IMG/VR virus record: IMGVR_UViG_3300005253_001115
Location: 186,001 to 250,000 of that record
From: a virus
DNA length: 64,000 nt
Strand: one strand, 5' to 3'
Shown: positions 15,338-24,741 of the stretch, piece by piece
Numbering within the stretch: position 1 is the stretch's first letter
How the letters are laid out: the number at the start of each line of letters is the position of its first letter
Position numbers and translations under genes: made by a program
Notes under the pieces: model-generated
Database searches by the model: none
The model's input: only the letters and a program-made list of their open reading frames with translations
Told to the model about the DNA's origin: nothing

Positions 15338-15597
15338 TCTGTTCCTCGATTATGATCACGCATCTGATTGATGGTGTACGTCCCAAAGGAGTAAAAGATT
15401 CCCTGGACGAACCCAAGCCAGCGATTGGCTTTGCCTAGCTTGTCTTCGGCAACGAATTCCTCGATCTTGTCGAGCATCCACTTGGCGTGAGCGTGAGCCT
15501 CAAGCGGCTCCGGCTCGGCGTCATCGGAAAATCTTGAGGCATTTACGTTCTCAAGCAATTCACGATATTGTTCTACTACGGCTAGATGGTGGTCCAT
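15325..15597 (-). CDS. Hypothetical protein, 90 aa
   Basis: Small helical acidic protein. Minus-strand TAGACTAAAGGAAAACC precedes the ATG, so the CTAAAG box and ribosome binding site merge. It follows the SbcC-like gene with a 9-bp gap. I do not recognise the family, although small proteins of this kind are common beside phage recombination genes. Confidence 0.7.
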   Translation of the reverse strand: MDHHLAVVEQYRELLENVNASRFSDDAEPEPLEAHAHAKWMLDKIEEFVAEDKLGKANRWLGFVQGIFYSFGTYTINQMRDHNRGTECSE

Positions 15598-15604
15598 GGT
15601 TTTC

Positions 15605-15610
15605 CTTTAG
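15605..15610 (-). promoter_or_regulatory. CTAAAG box
   Basis: Minus-strand ATAGACTAAAG overlaps the TAA stop of the SbcC-like gene and lies directly before the gene at 15597; also usable as a Shine-Dalgarno (TAAAGGA). Confidence 0.35.
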
Positions 15611-17967
15611 TCTATGCTGAAGGTACTGACGTTATCTTTTTTCGTCACCGTCCAATGGGTGTCGAACTGGGCAGCAGCGATGCCAGACCTGTGAGATGTA
15701 CAAATAACTGTATCTTGGATCAGCTTCGGAAGGAGTTGCGAGGCAAACGCCTCCTCACCGATCGGATCGAGTCCGTCACCGACCTCATCGAGAATGACCA
15801 AGTTGCAACGCTTCCGGGGTGATACCAGCTCGGCTAGGGAGAAGATCATGGCAACCGCCAGCCGCTTCTTCTCGCCGCCGCTCAGCTTGCCGACCGGGTA
15901 CTCTGATGTCCCCTCGGGGGTGAATCTCCGCACGAAAAACTCGATGTCTGTAGAGTCCGGGTCGTTGTCCACGAAGAACTCGACTCTGGGCTCCTGAAAC
16001 ATGATCGTGGTGTATTTGGGCAGGGTCCGACAGATCGCGTTACAGACCTTCTTCAGTTGGTGGATCTTCAGCCCCTTGGGACCGTAGGCAGCCTTCATGG
16101 CCTCGAAGAGCGACCTTCTGAGCTGCACGCTCTCCCAGACCGATAGCTGGGTATCAAGTTCACTGAGGCGATTCTGGAGCGTCTCAGCCGTCTTCTTGCT
16201 GGCTTCCGCCTGCTGCTTCTGGACTGCCAGCTCTGTCACGGCGTTCTGGTAAAATTCGGACATTTCCGAGATGTGGACGTACTCATCATCGGGGATAATG
16301 TCAATCTCCTCCATGCCAGAGAACTGCTCTTTCAGCACCTTGATGGTCTCCAGCTTCCCGAGGGACTTCTCCAGCTTGGATGACTTTTCGCGGTAATCCT
16401 CCAGCTTGGATACGTCAAGAGAGTCAGGGAACTCGACCAGAGACTCGACTATCTCAGCCAGTCGCTTGGAGATACGGACGTTCTCTCTAGCCTGCTCCAG
16501 AACTTCCTGCATCGGTGGGATGCTCTTCTCTGTCTCGTCAATGCTCTCCCTGTGCTCTGTAAGATCAATCGTCGGAAGCTCACCAATCTGAGCTGCCAGT
16601 TTGTTGTACTCGTCCAAAGTATCGCACAAGCCTCTGAGTGCCACGACCTCTGTTGTGGTGGTCTTCAGAGCTGACTTCATGGTCCTGGCCATTCCCTCGG
16701 CCTTGGTAAGCTGCTCGGCAATGGCTTCGGTATCGAGCGGCTGTCCACAAGTGGGGCACTCCGACTCTGTGAGTTTGGCTAGCTTGGTAATGTTTGTCTT
16801 GGACTCCTCAAGCTGGTGCTCGATGACGCTCAACGCGCCTTGTGCATCCTTCAAACGTTCGGGCACGTCGTCACCGATTTGTCTTACCTGGGGGAGCTTC
16901 TCCTCCAGAACAATACGCCGCCTAATGCCATCAAGCTCCGCTTGCAGCTTAGCCAGACGGGTCTGAGACCTGCCTAGAGACGCAGCCGCCTCTTGTTCCG
17001 TCATGCCTACGTCTGAATCGTAGGCTGCCTCCAACTCGGTCTTCTCAGAAACTAGAGCCTCAAGCTCTTCCAGTTTCGAGATGCGAGCGTTGAGCTTGCG
17101 CAACTTGGCTTGCCGTGTTTCGGACACGTCATTCACATCTAGTTCATCCCACTTGGGAAACATCAGGTCTAGCTTCTGCCGGACACCCTTACGGTCCGCA
17201 TAGCGCGATAGAGTCGAATCGGCTTCCTTGATGCGAGCACCCCACACGGCGTTTTTGTCATGTACGAACTGGGACGTGTTCTCGATACTGTCGGACATGG
17301 CCGCGAAGTCGGCGGAAGACATGGGGAGGGCAGCAAGCTGGGATTCTACCTCGTCCCTTACAGCAGCCTTCTCTGATAGAGCTGCAATCTGTGCCTTAAC
17401 TGCCTCCAGCTCGTCATCAACACCCTCCTTCACAAGGTCGTAGCGGTCGAGGCTGAACAGGTCAGACAGGTAATTCCGCTTCTCTGCTCCCTTGCCAGAG
17501 ATTAGTACGTGACCCGCGCCCTCCTGGGCTAGATACACGTACCCTCGGAATTCCTCTTCGGTGATCCCGATGATTTCCTTGATGTAGGTGATGCAATCGG
17601 CCATGTGACGAGTACCCTTAGGGGTAACGTCTACCTTGTCCTTGTAGATCTTGTAGCCGTTGGTGCGCTCTTGCTTCTTGGCACCACGGAACTGAAGGAT
17701 CTTGTACTCGTGGGAATCGACTTCTAGGATCAACTCTGCGAAGTAGCCGTCACCAGCGAACTGGTTCCGGGCGAAGCCTTTGGAGGTGGAAGAGAACAGG
17801 ATGTGCTGTAGCACCTCGAAGATGGTACTCTTGCCAGCGCCGTTGCTGCCGCCGGTATCCTTGTTATCGCCCTTGAGAAACACCCGTCCCTGGTGCTCCA
17901 AAGGGATCAATACAGTTTCTTGGAATGTAACGGCGTTCTTATACCGCAGACTTTTGAATCGAATCAT
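15607..17967 (-). CDS. SbcC/gp46-like recombination endonuclease ATPase subunit
   Basis: 786 aa SMC-like ATPase. Walker A is GGSNGAGKST (~36-45), then a long coiled coil interrupted by the zinc hook CPTCG (~405), and a C-terminal half with the ABC signature KLSGGEKKRLAVA (~690) and Walker B VILDEVGDGLD (~728). With the SbcD/gp47-like subunit at 24738 it forms the Mre11/Rad50-type nuclease that resects DNA ends for recombination-dependent replication. The start overlaps the sulfotransferase-like gene by 29 bp. Confidence 0.93.
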   Translation of the reverse strand: MIRFKSLRYKNAVTFQETVLIPLEHQGRVFLKGDNKDTGGSNGAGKSTIFEVLQHILFSSTSKGFARNQFAGDGYFAELILEVDSHEYKILQFRGAKKQERTNGYKIYKDKVDVTPKGTRHMADCITYIKEIIGITEEEFRGYVYLAQEGAGHVLISGKGAEKRNYLSDLFSLDRYDLVKEGVDDELEAVKAQIAALSEKAAVRDEVESQLAALPMSSADFAAMSDSIENTSQFVHDKNAVWGARIKEADSTLSRYADRKGVRQKLDLMFPKWDELDVNDVSETRQAKLRKLNARISKLEELEALVSEKTELEAAYDSDVGMTEQEAAASLGRSQTRLAKLQAELDGIRRRIVLEEKLPQVRQIGDDVPERLKDAQGALSVIEHQLEESKTNITKLAKLTESECPTCGQPLDTEAIAEQLTKAEGMARTMKSALKTTTTEVVALRGLCDTLDEYNKLAAQIGELPTIDLTEHRESIDETEKSIPPMQEVLEQARENVRISKRLAEIVESLVEFPDSLDVSKLEDYREKSSKLEKSLGKLETIKVLKEQFSGMEEIDIIPDDEYVHISEMSEFYQNAVTELAVQKQQAEASKKTAETLQNRLSELDTQLSVWESVQLRRSLFEAMKAAYGPKGLKIHQLKKVCNAICRTLPKYTTIMFQEPRVEFFVDNDPDSTDIEFFVRRFTPEGTSEYPVGKLSGGEKKRLAVAMIFSLAELVSPRKRCNLVILDEVGDGLDPIGEEAFASQLLPKLIQDTVICTSHRSGIAAAQFDTHWTVTKKDNVSTFSID

Positions 17968-18688
17968 ATCCGTATCTCATCATTGTCAACTGTGCAACTA
18001 CTGGCAACATGGAAGTAGTGATTCTGGTGTTGGGCTCCCGGTGCCTGTTTGTAGTACAGGAAATGTCCCCGAGAACCGCTTTGATCTCTCCCTCACCTTT
18101 AGTGTGTTCGGGGTCGATCACCTTGCAAATATCCTGTAACAGAGTCCAGTTCTCTGTTGTAAGGTCTTCGAGGCGGTACCTAATATACTGGAGGTCCGCA
18201 CGCCGCAGGACCGCAGACTCAATCCACAGGTTCCAGTTCATCCACCAGTGGATTAACCTCTGGATCTCCCCAGGCCCTTCATGTTCTTCTGCCGCACCCT
18301 CGGGCCATACCCAGTCCTGGGTGGTGTCCCAGATGAACCTCTTCCAGGGGATGCTCTTGTTGTACAGCGGGTCGGACTCCAGACCTGCATTCTCGTCCCA
18401 AGTCCTGAAGTAGCTATCACCATCCGGCGGGAGATTCGAGTTCAGCACGTTAATGGGATTCCGTAGCTGGTGGAACACAACGGTGCCGGGTGGCAGTCCT
18501 TTCAAGTAAGGCACAGACATCCAGCTCGCGTCGCCCCAGATTCCATCCTCTGTCCGTTCCACAGTAGCTTTCTCGTACCCAAAGTGGCGCTCGTGGCCAC
18601 AATCGAGACTCATACTCGTGAGAACCTTGGCTATATATTTGGTGCCGGACCTAGGAAGCCCGGCAACTACGTACCGGATATTGCCCAC
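17939..18688 (-). CDS. Sulfotransferase-like P-loop protein
   Basis: 249 aa. The N-terminal GLPRSGTKYIA (~9-19) matches the 5'-phosphosulfate-binding loop of PAPS-dependent sulfotransferases, and HQLRNPINVLNS (~76-87) matches the 3'-phosphate binding motif. It starts at a GTG that overlaps the upstream stop (TAGTG). Predicted to move sulfate from PAPS to an unknown acceptor, perhaps a host glycan. Unusual within a replication operon. Confidence 0.8.
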   Translation of the reverse strand: MGNIRYVVAGLPRSGTKYIAKVLTSMSLDCGHERHFGYEKATVERTEDGIWGDASWMSVPYLKGLPPGTVVFHQLRNPINVLNSNLPPDGDSYFRTWDENAGLESDPLYNKSIPWKRFIWDTTQDWVWPEGAAEEHEGPGEIQRLIHWWMNWNLWIESAVLRRADLQYIRYRLEDLTTENWTLLQDICKVIDPEHTKGEGEIKAVLGDISCTTNRHREPNTRITTSMLPVVAQLTMMRYGYDSIQKSAV

Positions 18689-18978
18689 TACTCCCCCTTC
18701 TTGTCCGGGATGTTGAGGATGGATCGAACGCCGAGCTTGCGACTGCTGGCACCCAGTATGTGGCGCAGGGCACCCGCCGTCTTTCCGCTTCGACCGATAA
18801 GCTTTCCAACGTCGTCCTTGTCCACATCCACCACGAACAGGAACGTAGGACCAATCCCCTTATCAGGATCTCCTGCCGCTTCTGTGTGAGCTATGTGAAT
18901 CGCTTCTTCGTTGTCAACAAGAGCCATCACCATTGCAAGTAACAACTCTACTAGAATGTCCGCTGCGTGTCTTCCCAT
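18688..18978 (-). CDS. KhpA-like KH-domain RNA-binding protein
   Basis: 96 aa. The C-terminal two-thirds carry a KH fold with the GxxG loop in VGKLIGRSGKTAGALRHIL (~59-77), very like bacterial KhpA/YlqC, which binds RNA, often with a KhpB partner. The N-terminal AADILVELLLAMV also fits KhpA. No KhpB-like gene is visible in the window. May modulate host or phage small RNA or mRNA. Confidence 0.85.
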   Translation of the reverse strand: MGRHAADILVELLLAMVMALVDNEEAIHIAHTEAAGDPDKGIGPTFLFVVDVDKDDVGKLIGRSGKTAGALRHILGASSRKLGVRSILNIPDKKGE

Positions 18979-18992
18979 TTATACATTCCCTT

Positions 18993-21149
18993 TCATCTAT
19001 TATTGATATCGAACTCGATTGGGCAACCACCGCTGTCGCATTCGAGTGCATCCCCTACGGCTTCATTCGTGTATCGGTCGATGTTGCCCGCGAGGCTCTC
19101 GTAATACTCTTTAGTGATTTTCTCCTCCGGCACATAGACATACGCGCTTTTGGAGATGCTGGGCATGACAGCGCATGCCTTCACAGTAGGTTGATTCTCC
19201 AGAAGCATGTCAGCAAACTCTACGAAACTAACTACTTCCGGGTCATACTTCAGCGTGTAGCTAACTTGGTTATGGCATCCACGCCCCCCAAGCCAGTGCT
19301 TCTCCAGCAAACGAATCCATTCGTATTGCTCCATAGGAGACGCCGCGCTAGCAATGGTAACGTCATCGCCCATCAGGTCTGAAATAGGCTGCCTCGTCGG
19401 AAACCCTATCGCGCAATGTCCAGAATATTGCTCGTCGATGTCCTTGACTGGGTAACCTCGCTTTTTGTGTGCCGCGACCTGCGAATCGCCCTTAGGGTAC
19501 TGGACCCACCGGATGTACCAAAGCAGGGCAGCCAAGTGAGCACCCTCAGTGCAATTCATCACCTTACTGACTGTACCACTAGGCTTAATGGTAGTCATGG
19601 TATGGGGAATAGCCACACCAATCTCTTCGGCGTAGTCCACCGCAGAGATCTCTACAGCTCGCCGCATTTCGTCAATGAACGACCAGAACTCAAGGGACTT
19701 CTCTTCGTCAAGGATATCTAGGAACGTCAGGCCGAATTGCTTGTAGGCAAACTCGTGAATTCCTGTAAGCCCAACACCAATACGATTTGTTCGTGTCACC
19801 TCGCTAGCGTATAACGAAGGCATGAGGTTGACTCTCATCAGGAATCGTGCCATTAGGCGTGCAGCGTTCAAGCAGTCCTGTGTGTTTTCGGCATTGGCCA
19901 GACACAGGTCACCAATAACGCAATAGCCTCCCATAAGAGATATACAGATCTCTGCACAAGGGTTCACGATGAACTTGTATCTCTTCTTCTTGGCCCACCG
20001 TAGGGTGTGCTCAATCAACTCCATCGTCTTGGGGTGCAAATCGAGCATCTTCTGCATCTTGGCACTGATGTAGGTGTCAGGTGTGATGTTATCTAGACCT
20101 GTCTCATTATTCGTGAGTAGATCCACATTGAGGAAGCCGGGCTCTCCTGTCTTGTCGAAGTACGCCGCTCCAACAGCAGCCTCATATACACGACGGGCAT
20201 GAGAAGGCTCAGGACGCAGAGCACCAGCCCAAAACTCAGCATCCACAGCAATAGAGTTATTCGCACTATAGAGCTTGGCTCTAGGCGATGCGACACGCTT
20301 AATGTCGATGAACTCGATGACATCCTTGTCTCTCCAGCTCTTCACTGCGATACGAGCAGACCTGCGAATACCACCGACAGCTACACAAGATGATAGGTAG
20401 TGGTCAATGAACATCGCCTGCTTCCAGGGCTTCATGCCAGCACCTTTGATGGTGGACACCTTGCCTAGAGAGTGCATGAAGGGAACAGGACCAGAAGCCG
20501 GTCGTCCCTGCTGTCCCTTAATAGGCTCACCCGCCCCGCGCACCTTAGAGAAGTCGAAGATATACAACTTGTCTTGATGCTTGGCCTGAGAAGAGGCAGT
20601 CTCAAGAATCTCTACGACCTTGACCCACCCCTCCCCAGAATCCGCAACCTCGAACCAACGAACATCCTCAGACTCGCTATCGTACTTATGAACAGCCTCT
20701 TCTAGAGACTCAATTCCCTCTTGGTAGTCCGGGTGCTTCTCGGAAAGCACAAACCGGCAGTTCGGCATGAAGTCCCAGTTAACTCGACACAGATCCGAGT
20801 CGTAACAACGGCCTACACCAGAGCCCTTCAGCAAAAGCCAGAATTCAATAAAGCTGAACATAGCTGTAGAGCAATTGACGAATACCTCGCCAATCTTGTC
20901 CGGCTGCCGCAGATCTCCGTGCTGTAGATGACGACCCGAGAAGGGCATAATACCTGCTCTCGCAAGTTCCATGGTCTCCCGCATCTCTTCTTCGTAGTCG
21001 TCCCGTGTACGGGGGTCTAATAGAAAGTTGCCCTCTACAACCTCAGTGACCCGCTCGCTCCACGTCTGGAAACCCGTATCGGTTTTCCGAGCGTATTTGT
21101 TCTCCCAAACCGATCGGGGCATTCCCTCCGGCACCTCAAATACTTGCAT
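18993..21149 (-). CDS. nrdJ: Adenosylcobalamin-dependent (class II) ribonucleotide reductase
   Basis: 718 aa, close to the monomeric L. leichmannii-type enzyme (739 aa). Landmarks are CSTAM for the first redox Cys (~92), the catalytic-site motif NPCAEI (~398) and a C-terminal Cys pair (CDSGGC, ~704-709) that re-reduces the active site. It converts ribonucleoside triphosphates to dNTPs. No NrdB, NrdD or NrdG is seen, so no other class is present here. Gene gap to the clamp loader is 4 bp. Confidence 0.92.
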   Translation of the reverse strand: MQVFEVPEGMPRSVWENKYARKTDTGFQTWSERVTEVVEGNFLLDPRTRDDYEEEMRETMELARAGIMPFSGRHLQHGDLRQPDKIGEVFVNCSTAMFSFIEFWLLLKGSGVGRCYDSDLCRVNWDFMPNCRFVLSEKHPDYQEGIESLEEAVHKYDSESEDVRWFEVADSGEGWVKVVEILETASSQAKHQDKLYIFDFSKVRGAGEPIKGQQGRPASGPVPFMHSLGKVSTIKGAGMKPWKQAMFIDHYLSSCVAVGGIRRSARIAVKSWRDKDVIEFIDIKRVASPRAKLYSANNSIAVDAEFWAGALRPEPSHARRVYEAAVGAAYFDKTGEPGFLNVDLLTNNETGLDNITPDTYISAKMQKMLDLHPKTMELIEHTLRWAKKKRYKFIVNPCAEICISLMGGYCVIGDLCLANAENTQDCLNAARLMARFLMRVNLMPSLYASEVTRTNRIGVGLTGIHEFAYKQFGLTFLDILDEEKSLEFWSFIDEMRRAVEISAVDYAEEIGVAIPHTMTTIKPSGTVSKVMNCTEGAHLAALLWYIRWVQYPKGDSQVAAHKKRGYPVKDIDEQYSGHCAIGFPTRQPISDLMGDDVTIASAASPMEQYEWIRLLEKHWLGGRGCHNQVSYTLKYDPEVVSFVEFADMLLENQPTVKACAVMPSISKSAYVYVPEEKITKEYYESLAGNIDRYTNEAVGDALECDSGGCPIEFDINNR

Positions 21150-21153
21150 TTAT

Positions 21154-22224
21154 TTACTCCTCTGGCTGTGCATTTCTTTTGATGATGGTTACAAGTCGCG
21201 CAGTCAGAGCCACAAGTACATGGTTAGCGTCTACGGTTCGTTCCTTTGCAAGGACCAAACTCTTGAGCATCTCGTCAAGAACTTCAGACATCACCTCTAC
21301 AGAGATCGAGTCCCGAGTGATGCCCTTAGAGGTAAGCAAAGCAATCCAGCGATCAGAATATGATGTCAACAATTTCGAGCTAATGAAAGAGAACATGGCT
21401 TCCTTGTGCGTATCCATCGCACAAGACAGGAAGTAATCTACGTTCTCTACAAGACCGGCTATACCCAGGGCAGTAGTGTACTTACCTCGGTAAATAGAGA
21501 GCATGTAACGGCGCAGGTAATCGCTAGGTGGTACTTGAACAACCTGCTCCACTGCGGAGACTACGTTTTCAGCATTAGTAACGTCTCCCCCGCCAGCAAT
21601 ATAGTTGACGACCGCTTCAAGCGCTTGCAGTGCATCTCTTGGGTGTCCTTTGGTTAGACGTGCAATTTGCTTGAACACGTCCACGGGTAGATCTTGTCCC
21701 TCTTTCTCAGCAGTTCGCTTCAATAGGGCGAAGCAATCCTTGAGAGAAACCTTGCTGAGCCTGATCGGGTGGCACCTATTAATAATGGTATTCGGCAGCT
21801 TCTCGGGCTCGTTGGTGCAAAGGATGAAGATGGTCTTCGACGGCGGCTCCTCAAGCATTTTGAGGAACGCCTGCTTGGCCTGGGGGGTCCATTGGTGGAT
21901 CTCATCGAGAATGAAGACGCGGTAATTCCTCTTCGGAGCGTACTTCGCAGCCTTGATGAGCTGACGAACGTCGTCAATTCCCCGGGCCTCCGCTCCGTTC
22001 AGCTCTACTACGTCAACGAGCTTGGTAGCGTCGGCGGGGAGATCATTTGCCATTCTGGCGATGATTCTGGCGATAGTGGTCTTGCCGCTTCCCGTGGGGC
22101 CGGACAGGAGAATCGAGTTCGCAATATTCCCTGTGGAGAACATTCCCTTGATTTGGAGGACGGCAGCTTCTTGGCCAACCAAATCTTCGAGCACGAGGGG
22201 GCGATATTTCAAGGCATATGACAT
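21154..22224 (-). CDS. Clamp loader ATPase (DnaX/RFC/gp44-like)
   Basis: 356-aa AAA+ protein. The N-terminal KYRPLVLEDLVGQE is typical of clamp loaders, Walker A is GPTGSGKTT (~42-50), Walker B FILDEIH (~104) and sensor 1 CTNEP; the SRC motif appears as INRC (~147). It loads the sliding clamp on DNA. A separate clamp is not seen in the window. GATAAGGAGC precedes the ATG, and a CTAAAG box lies 55 bp upstream. Confidence 0.93.
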   Translation of the reverse strand: MSYALKYRPLVLEDLVGQEAAVLQIKGMFSTGNIANSILLSGPTGSGKTTIARIIARMANDLPADATKLVDVVELNGAEARGIDDVRQLIKAAKYAPKRNYRVFILDEIHQWTPQAKQAFLKMLEEPPSKTIFILCTNEPEKLPNTIINRCHPIRLSKVSLKDCFALLKRTAEKEGQDLPVDVFKQIARLTKGHPRDALQALEAVVNYIAGGGDVTNAENVVSAVEQVVQVPPSDYLRRYMLSIYRGKYTTALGIAGLVENVDYFLSCAMDTHKEAMFSFISSKLLTSYSDRWIALLTSKGITRDSISVEVMSEVLDEMLKSLVLAKERTVDANHVLVALTARLVTIIKRNAQPEE

Positions 22225-22278
22225 TACAGCTCCTTATCAACTATCAGCTTAGGGTTTACATAACCCCTTGCACAACGT

Positions 22279-22284
22279 CTTTAG
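22279..22284 (-). promoter_or_regulatory. CTAAAG box upstream of clamp-loader gene
   Basis: Minus-strand GAGACTAAAG lies in the 75-bp gap between the kinase stop and the clamp-loader start. Confidence 0.4.
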
Positions 22285-22299
22285 TCTCACCGCTCTCGG

Positions 22300-22830
22300 T
22301 TAGATCAGGGTGCTTAGCTTCGAGTGCAAATTCTCGTAACTTGACCCCAAAATTAGGGCAAAAAGACGCTCGATTTTTTCGATCAGCTCCTCTTCCGTAC
22401 CATTGTTGTCGATGATAATATCGCAATCGGTAGCCAGGATTTTGCATGTCGGGTCCACTTGGGGTACTCTTTTCCCCGCCTCGACCCAGATCGCCATATC
22501 TGACAGATGCCTAGAGGCGATAAACTCAACCCTGCTCCGAATTCCTACGTACATGTCGTAGCTTGCGAAAATCGCCGCAGACAGCTTAGACTCATCGTTC
22601 TCGTTGAAGGCCCGGATCGCATTGTACCACTCGACCCGGTGATTCACCCGGTCCTCGTAACACTCATCGAGAGAGTCGTAAGTGATTCCCAGCTTCTCCA
22701 ACCAAGGGGTGACTACGTGCTCAGCACAGAACATCGAGGAGGACTCGAACGTCAGCCCCGTCATGTCCCTAATGACCTCCCCCACTGTGTCCTTCCCGTG
22801 CCGCCCGTGACCTATGACAAAGATTTTCAT
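22300..22830 (-). CDS. Deoxynucleoside monophosphate kinase-like P-loop protein
   Basis: 176 aa. N-terminal P-loop GHGRHGKDT (~7-15) resembles phage dNMP kinases such as T4 gp1, which phosphorylate dNMPs to dNDPs. The middle segment with RSRVEF (~98) and the late strand CDIIIDNNGTEEEL (~134) fit adenylate-kinase-like folds. Lies with RNR and GMP reductase, so a role in dNTP supply is likely. Confidence 0.8.
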   Translation of the reverse strand: MKIFVIGHGRHGKDTVGEVIRDMTGLTFESSSMFCAEHVVTPWLEKLGITYDSLDECYEDRVNHRVEWYNAIRAFNENDESKLSAAIFASYDMYVGIRSRVEFIASRHLSDMAIWVEAGKRVPQVDPTCKILATDCDIIIDNNGTEEELIEKIERLFALILGSSYENLHSKLSTLI

Positions 22831-23180
22831 TACTCGAAGTCCTTCATGCGGGAATCAATTGCGCCCCATACGCTGATGAGCATTTCGTCCCGGTTAGGCC
22901 AATCTTGTGGGAGAGCAATCTCGAAGAGGAACTGATTAGCACCGTTGAATGTGATGGACACTGGAACGGTTAAGCTAGACATTACCTTTTGCCGCAGGTT
23001 CTCCAGTGTACGTAGATCCTTTACTGTAAACAAGATGAAAGGGTGTTCCGGCAAGTTATGGTGACCTTCGTAGTCGTAGCCAGAACATGCCGACAGCACC
23101 GAGACAGACTTCAGCCCGTCCAATCTACCAAGTAAATTAGTGATGGGAGATCCCGGCTGCCTGCACTGCTTACATTTCAT
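22830..23180 (-). CDS. Hypothetical protein, 116 aa
   Basis: Starts MKCKQC at 23180, overlapping the GMP reductase stop (ATGA); the longer frame is inside that gene. N-terminal CKQC may be half of a metal site. The rest looks like an alpha/beta domain. Function unknown. Confidence 0.7.
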   Translation of the reverse strand: MKCKQCRQPGSPITNLLGRLDGLKSVSVLSACSGYDYEGHHNLPEHPFILFTVKDLRTLENLRQKVMSSLTVPVSITFNGANQFLFEIALPQDWPNRDEMLISVWGAIDSRMKDFE

Positions 23181-24199
23181 CCTTCCCGTACTCCGTTCTC
23201 TAGATTGGCTCCTGCGGACACGCTCCAAAAGTTGCCACGGCACTTTCTCTGAAGCTCGTACACGTCTCTGGCCCCACCGTAGGTCAGGGCGCTTCTGAGA
23301 GAGCCTGATAGATAATCGAGGTAGTCCTCGGCGGAGCCCCAAACCTCGGCGTACATGGACTCCCCTTCCGGGACAGTACCGGGACGCAGCCCTCCGTAGT
23401 ATTCCAACTGGAACTCGGCGCTTGCTTGCCCGCGATACTTGGCAACGTAAGGGCCTGTTCGGTTTAGCTCTCCATCAAGGTGCCCCTTCCAGGCAGCACT
23501 CTCGTCGCAAACAGCGAACTGCTTGCCCATCATAACGGTACTAGCACCCGCAGCCAGAGCCTTAGCGATATCATCAGGACCGCTGATACCTCCGTCTGCG
23601 ATGAAGGGGACGTGTAGCTTCATAGCCTCTTTCCCGATCTCGTAGACGGCTGTGAATTGGGGTACCCCGAACCCGGTGATTTTGCGGGTGGTGCAGGCAG
23701 CACCCGGGCCGATTCCCACCTTAACGGCGTCGGCTCCCCATTCTACCAAGTCCTTGTATCCATCAACCGAGCATACGTTGCCAGCGATTACCTTGGTTCC
23801 GGCTTGCTTCAGCGTCGCGATGGCGGGCTTCATGCGAGAATCGTGACCATGGGCGATATCAATACAGACACCTGTCAAACCCATATCTACCAGACGAAGG
23901 GCTTCCTTGATCTCAGAATCTTTGATGCCTGACGAAATGAAGCAACCCTCGAAGTCGTTGATCCACCCTACCTTCGTATCGAAGTCGGTGAACCTGTGAA
24001 AGATCGGTACGCCGCCACGCTCGAAGATGATCTTAGCTAGCGCCGGTCCGATCACTGTGTCCATGTTGGCCGGGATGAACGGAAGCTCTGTTTCCACACC
24101 CACGGCTAATTTGGTAGTCAGGGTCGGCTCTCCGCGAGAAGCTACGTTGTTGTACACCGGCTCGATGCAAACGTCACTATAGGTATATGCCCGCCTCAC
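23177..24199 (-). CDS. GMP reductase / IMP dehydrogenase family enzyme
   Basis: 340-aa TIM-barrel enzyme. The catalytic Cys loop is [16 protein letters not shown] (~180-195), with the phosphate-binding segment [14 protein letters not shown] (~220) and the [10 protein letters not shown] strand. Length and absence of a CBS insert fit GMP reductase (GMP + NADPH to IMP + NH3) more than IMP dehydrogenase. May rebalance purine pools. Confidence 0.87.
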   Translation of the reverse strand: MRRAYTYSDVCIEPVYNNVASRGEPTLTTKLAVGVETELPFIPANMDTVIGPALAKIIFERGGVPIFHRFTDFDTKVGWINDFEGCFISSGIKDSEIKEALRLVDMGLTGVCIDIAHGHDSRMKPAIATLKQAGTKVIAGNVCSVDGYKDLVEWGADAVKVGIGPGAACTTRKITGFGVPQFTAVYEIGKEAMKLHVPFIADGGISGPDDIAKALAAGASTVMMGKQFAVCDESAAWKGHLDGELNRTGPYVAKYRGQASAEFQLEYYGGLRPGTVPEGESMYAEVWGSAEDYLDYLSGSLRSALTYGGARDVYELQRKCRGNFWSVSAGANLENGVREG

Positions 24200-24492
24200 G
24201 TCTTCACCCCTACAATCAGACCAGCCTTCTCGCCCTCAGTCTGAATAGCTTCACACTTCACTCGGACTTTGGCTCCGGGTAGTGCCGCCATGCCCTTCAG
24301 GGATGTCAGGGGAGCCTCCATTGCAGATGCCGTGTCTTCTGCGGCCATCTTGATAGGGTCCGGGTCTGTGTAAGTCTCAGGGTCCACTTCGTATTCGACC
24401 TGAAAGGACAGAATGAATCTCATCTTCTGCCTCTTGGGTCCACTAATGATCTTCGTCATCTTAGATCTCAAATCCTCTATTGATTTTCTCAC
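24196..24492 (-). CDS. Hypothetical protein, 98 aa
   Basis: Starts at GTG 24492, supported by AAAGGTGG six bases upstream; alternative ATGs at 24459 and 24423. A beta-rich middle follows a basic N-terminus. Its stop overlaps the GMP reductase start (ATGA). Unrecognised. Confidence 0.6.
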   Translation of the reverse strand: MRKSIEDLRSKMTKIISGPKRQKMRFILSFQVEYEVDPETYTDPDPIKMAAEDTASAMEAPLTSLKGMAALPGAKVRVKCEAIQTEGEKAGLIVGVKT

Positions 24493-24537
24493 ACCAATCC
24501 ACCTTTATCCCTATTGGGACTGCCCATTGCATGAATC

Positions 24538-24741
24538 TCATTCTCGTGCCCATCCCATCACTTTGTATTTTAGGAATTCCCCAGCTCTACGAGCTATGTC
24601 GCAGTGACTCTTGTTAACCCCGTATGTCGTACAATGTTCACGACCACTGTCACCAACTTTTCGAGCGATTATGATTACCTGATCGTAATCATACTTTTCC
24701 GCTATTTCCTTTGCAGCAGCTATCGGTATATCTTGAGTCAT
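24538..24741 (-). CDS. Small conserved phage-type protein, 67 aa
   Basis: Short alpha/beta protein (DYDQVIIIARK, SHCDIARRAGEFL) overlapping the SbcD-like stop by ATGA. Similar small proteins often accompany phage nuclease genes, but I cannot name a function. Confidence 0.7.
   Translation of the reverse strand: MTQDIPIAAAKEIAEKYDYDQVIIIARKVGDSGREHCTTYGVNKSHCDIARRAGEFLKYKVMGWARE

Noticed and set aside
22255-22266. Further copy of the GGGTTACA hairpin
   Set aside because: GGGTTTACATAACCCC is a short palindrome with a different core and no 30-nt loop.
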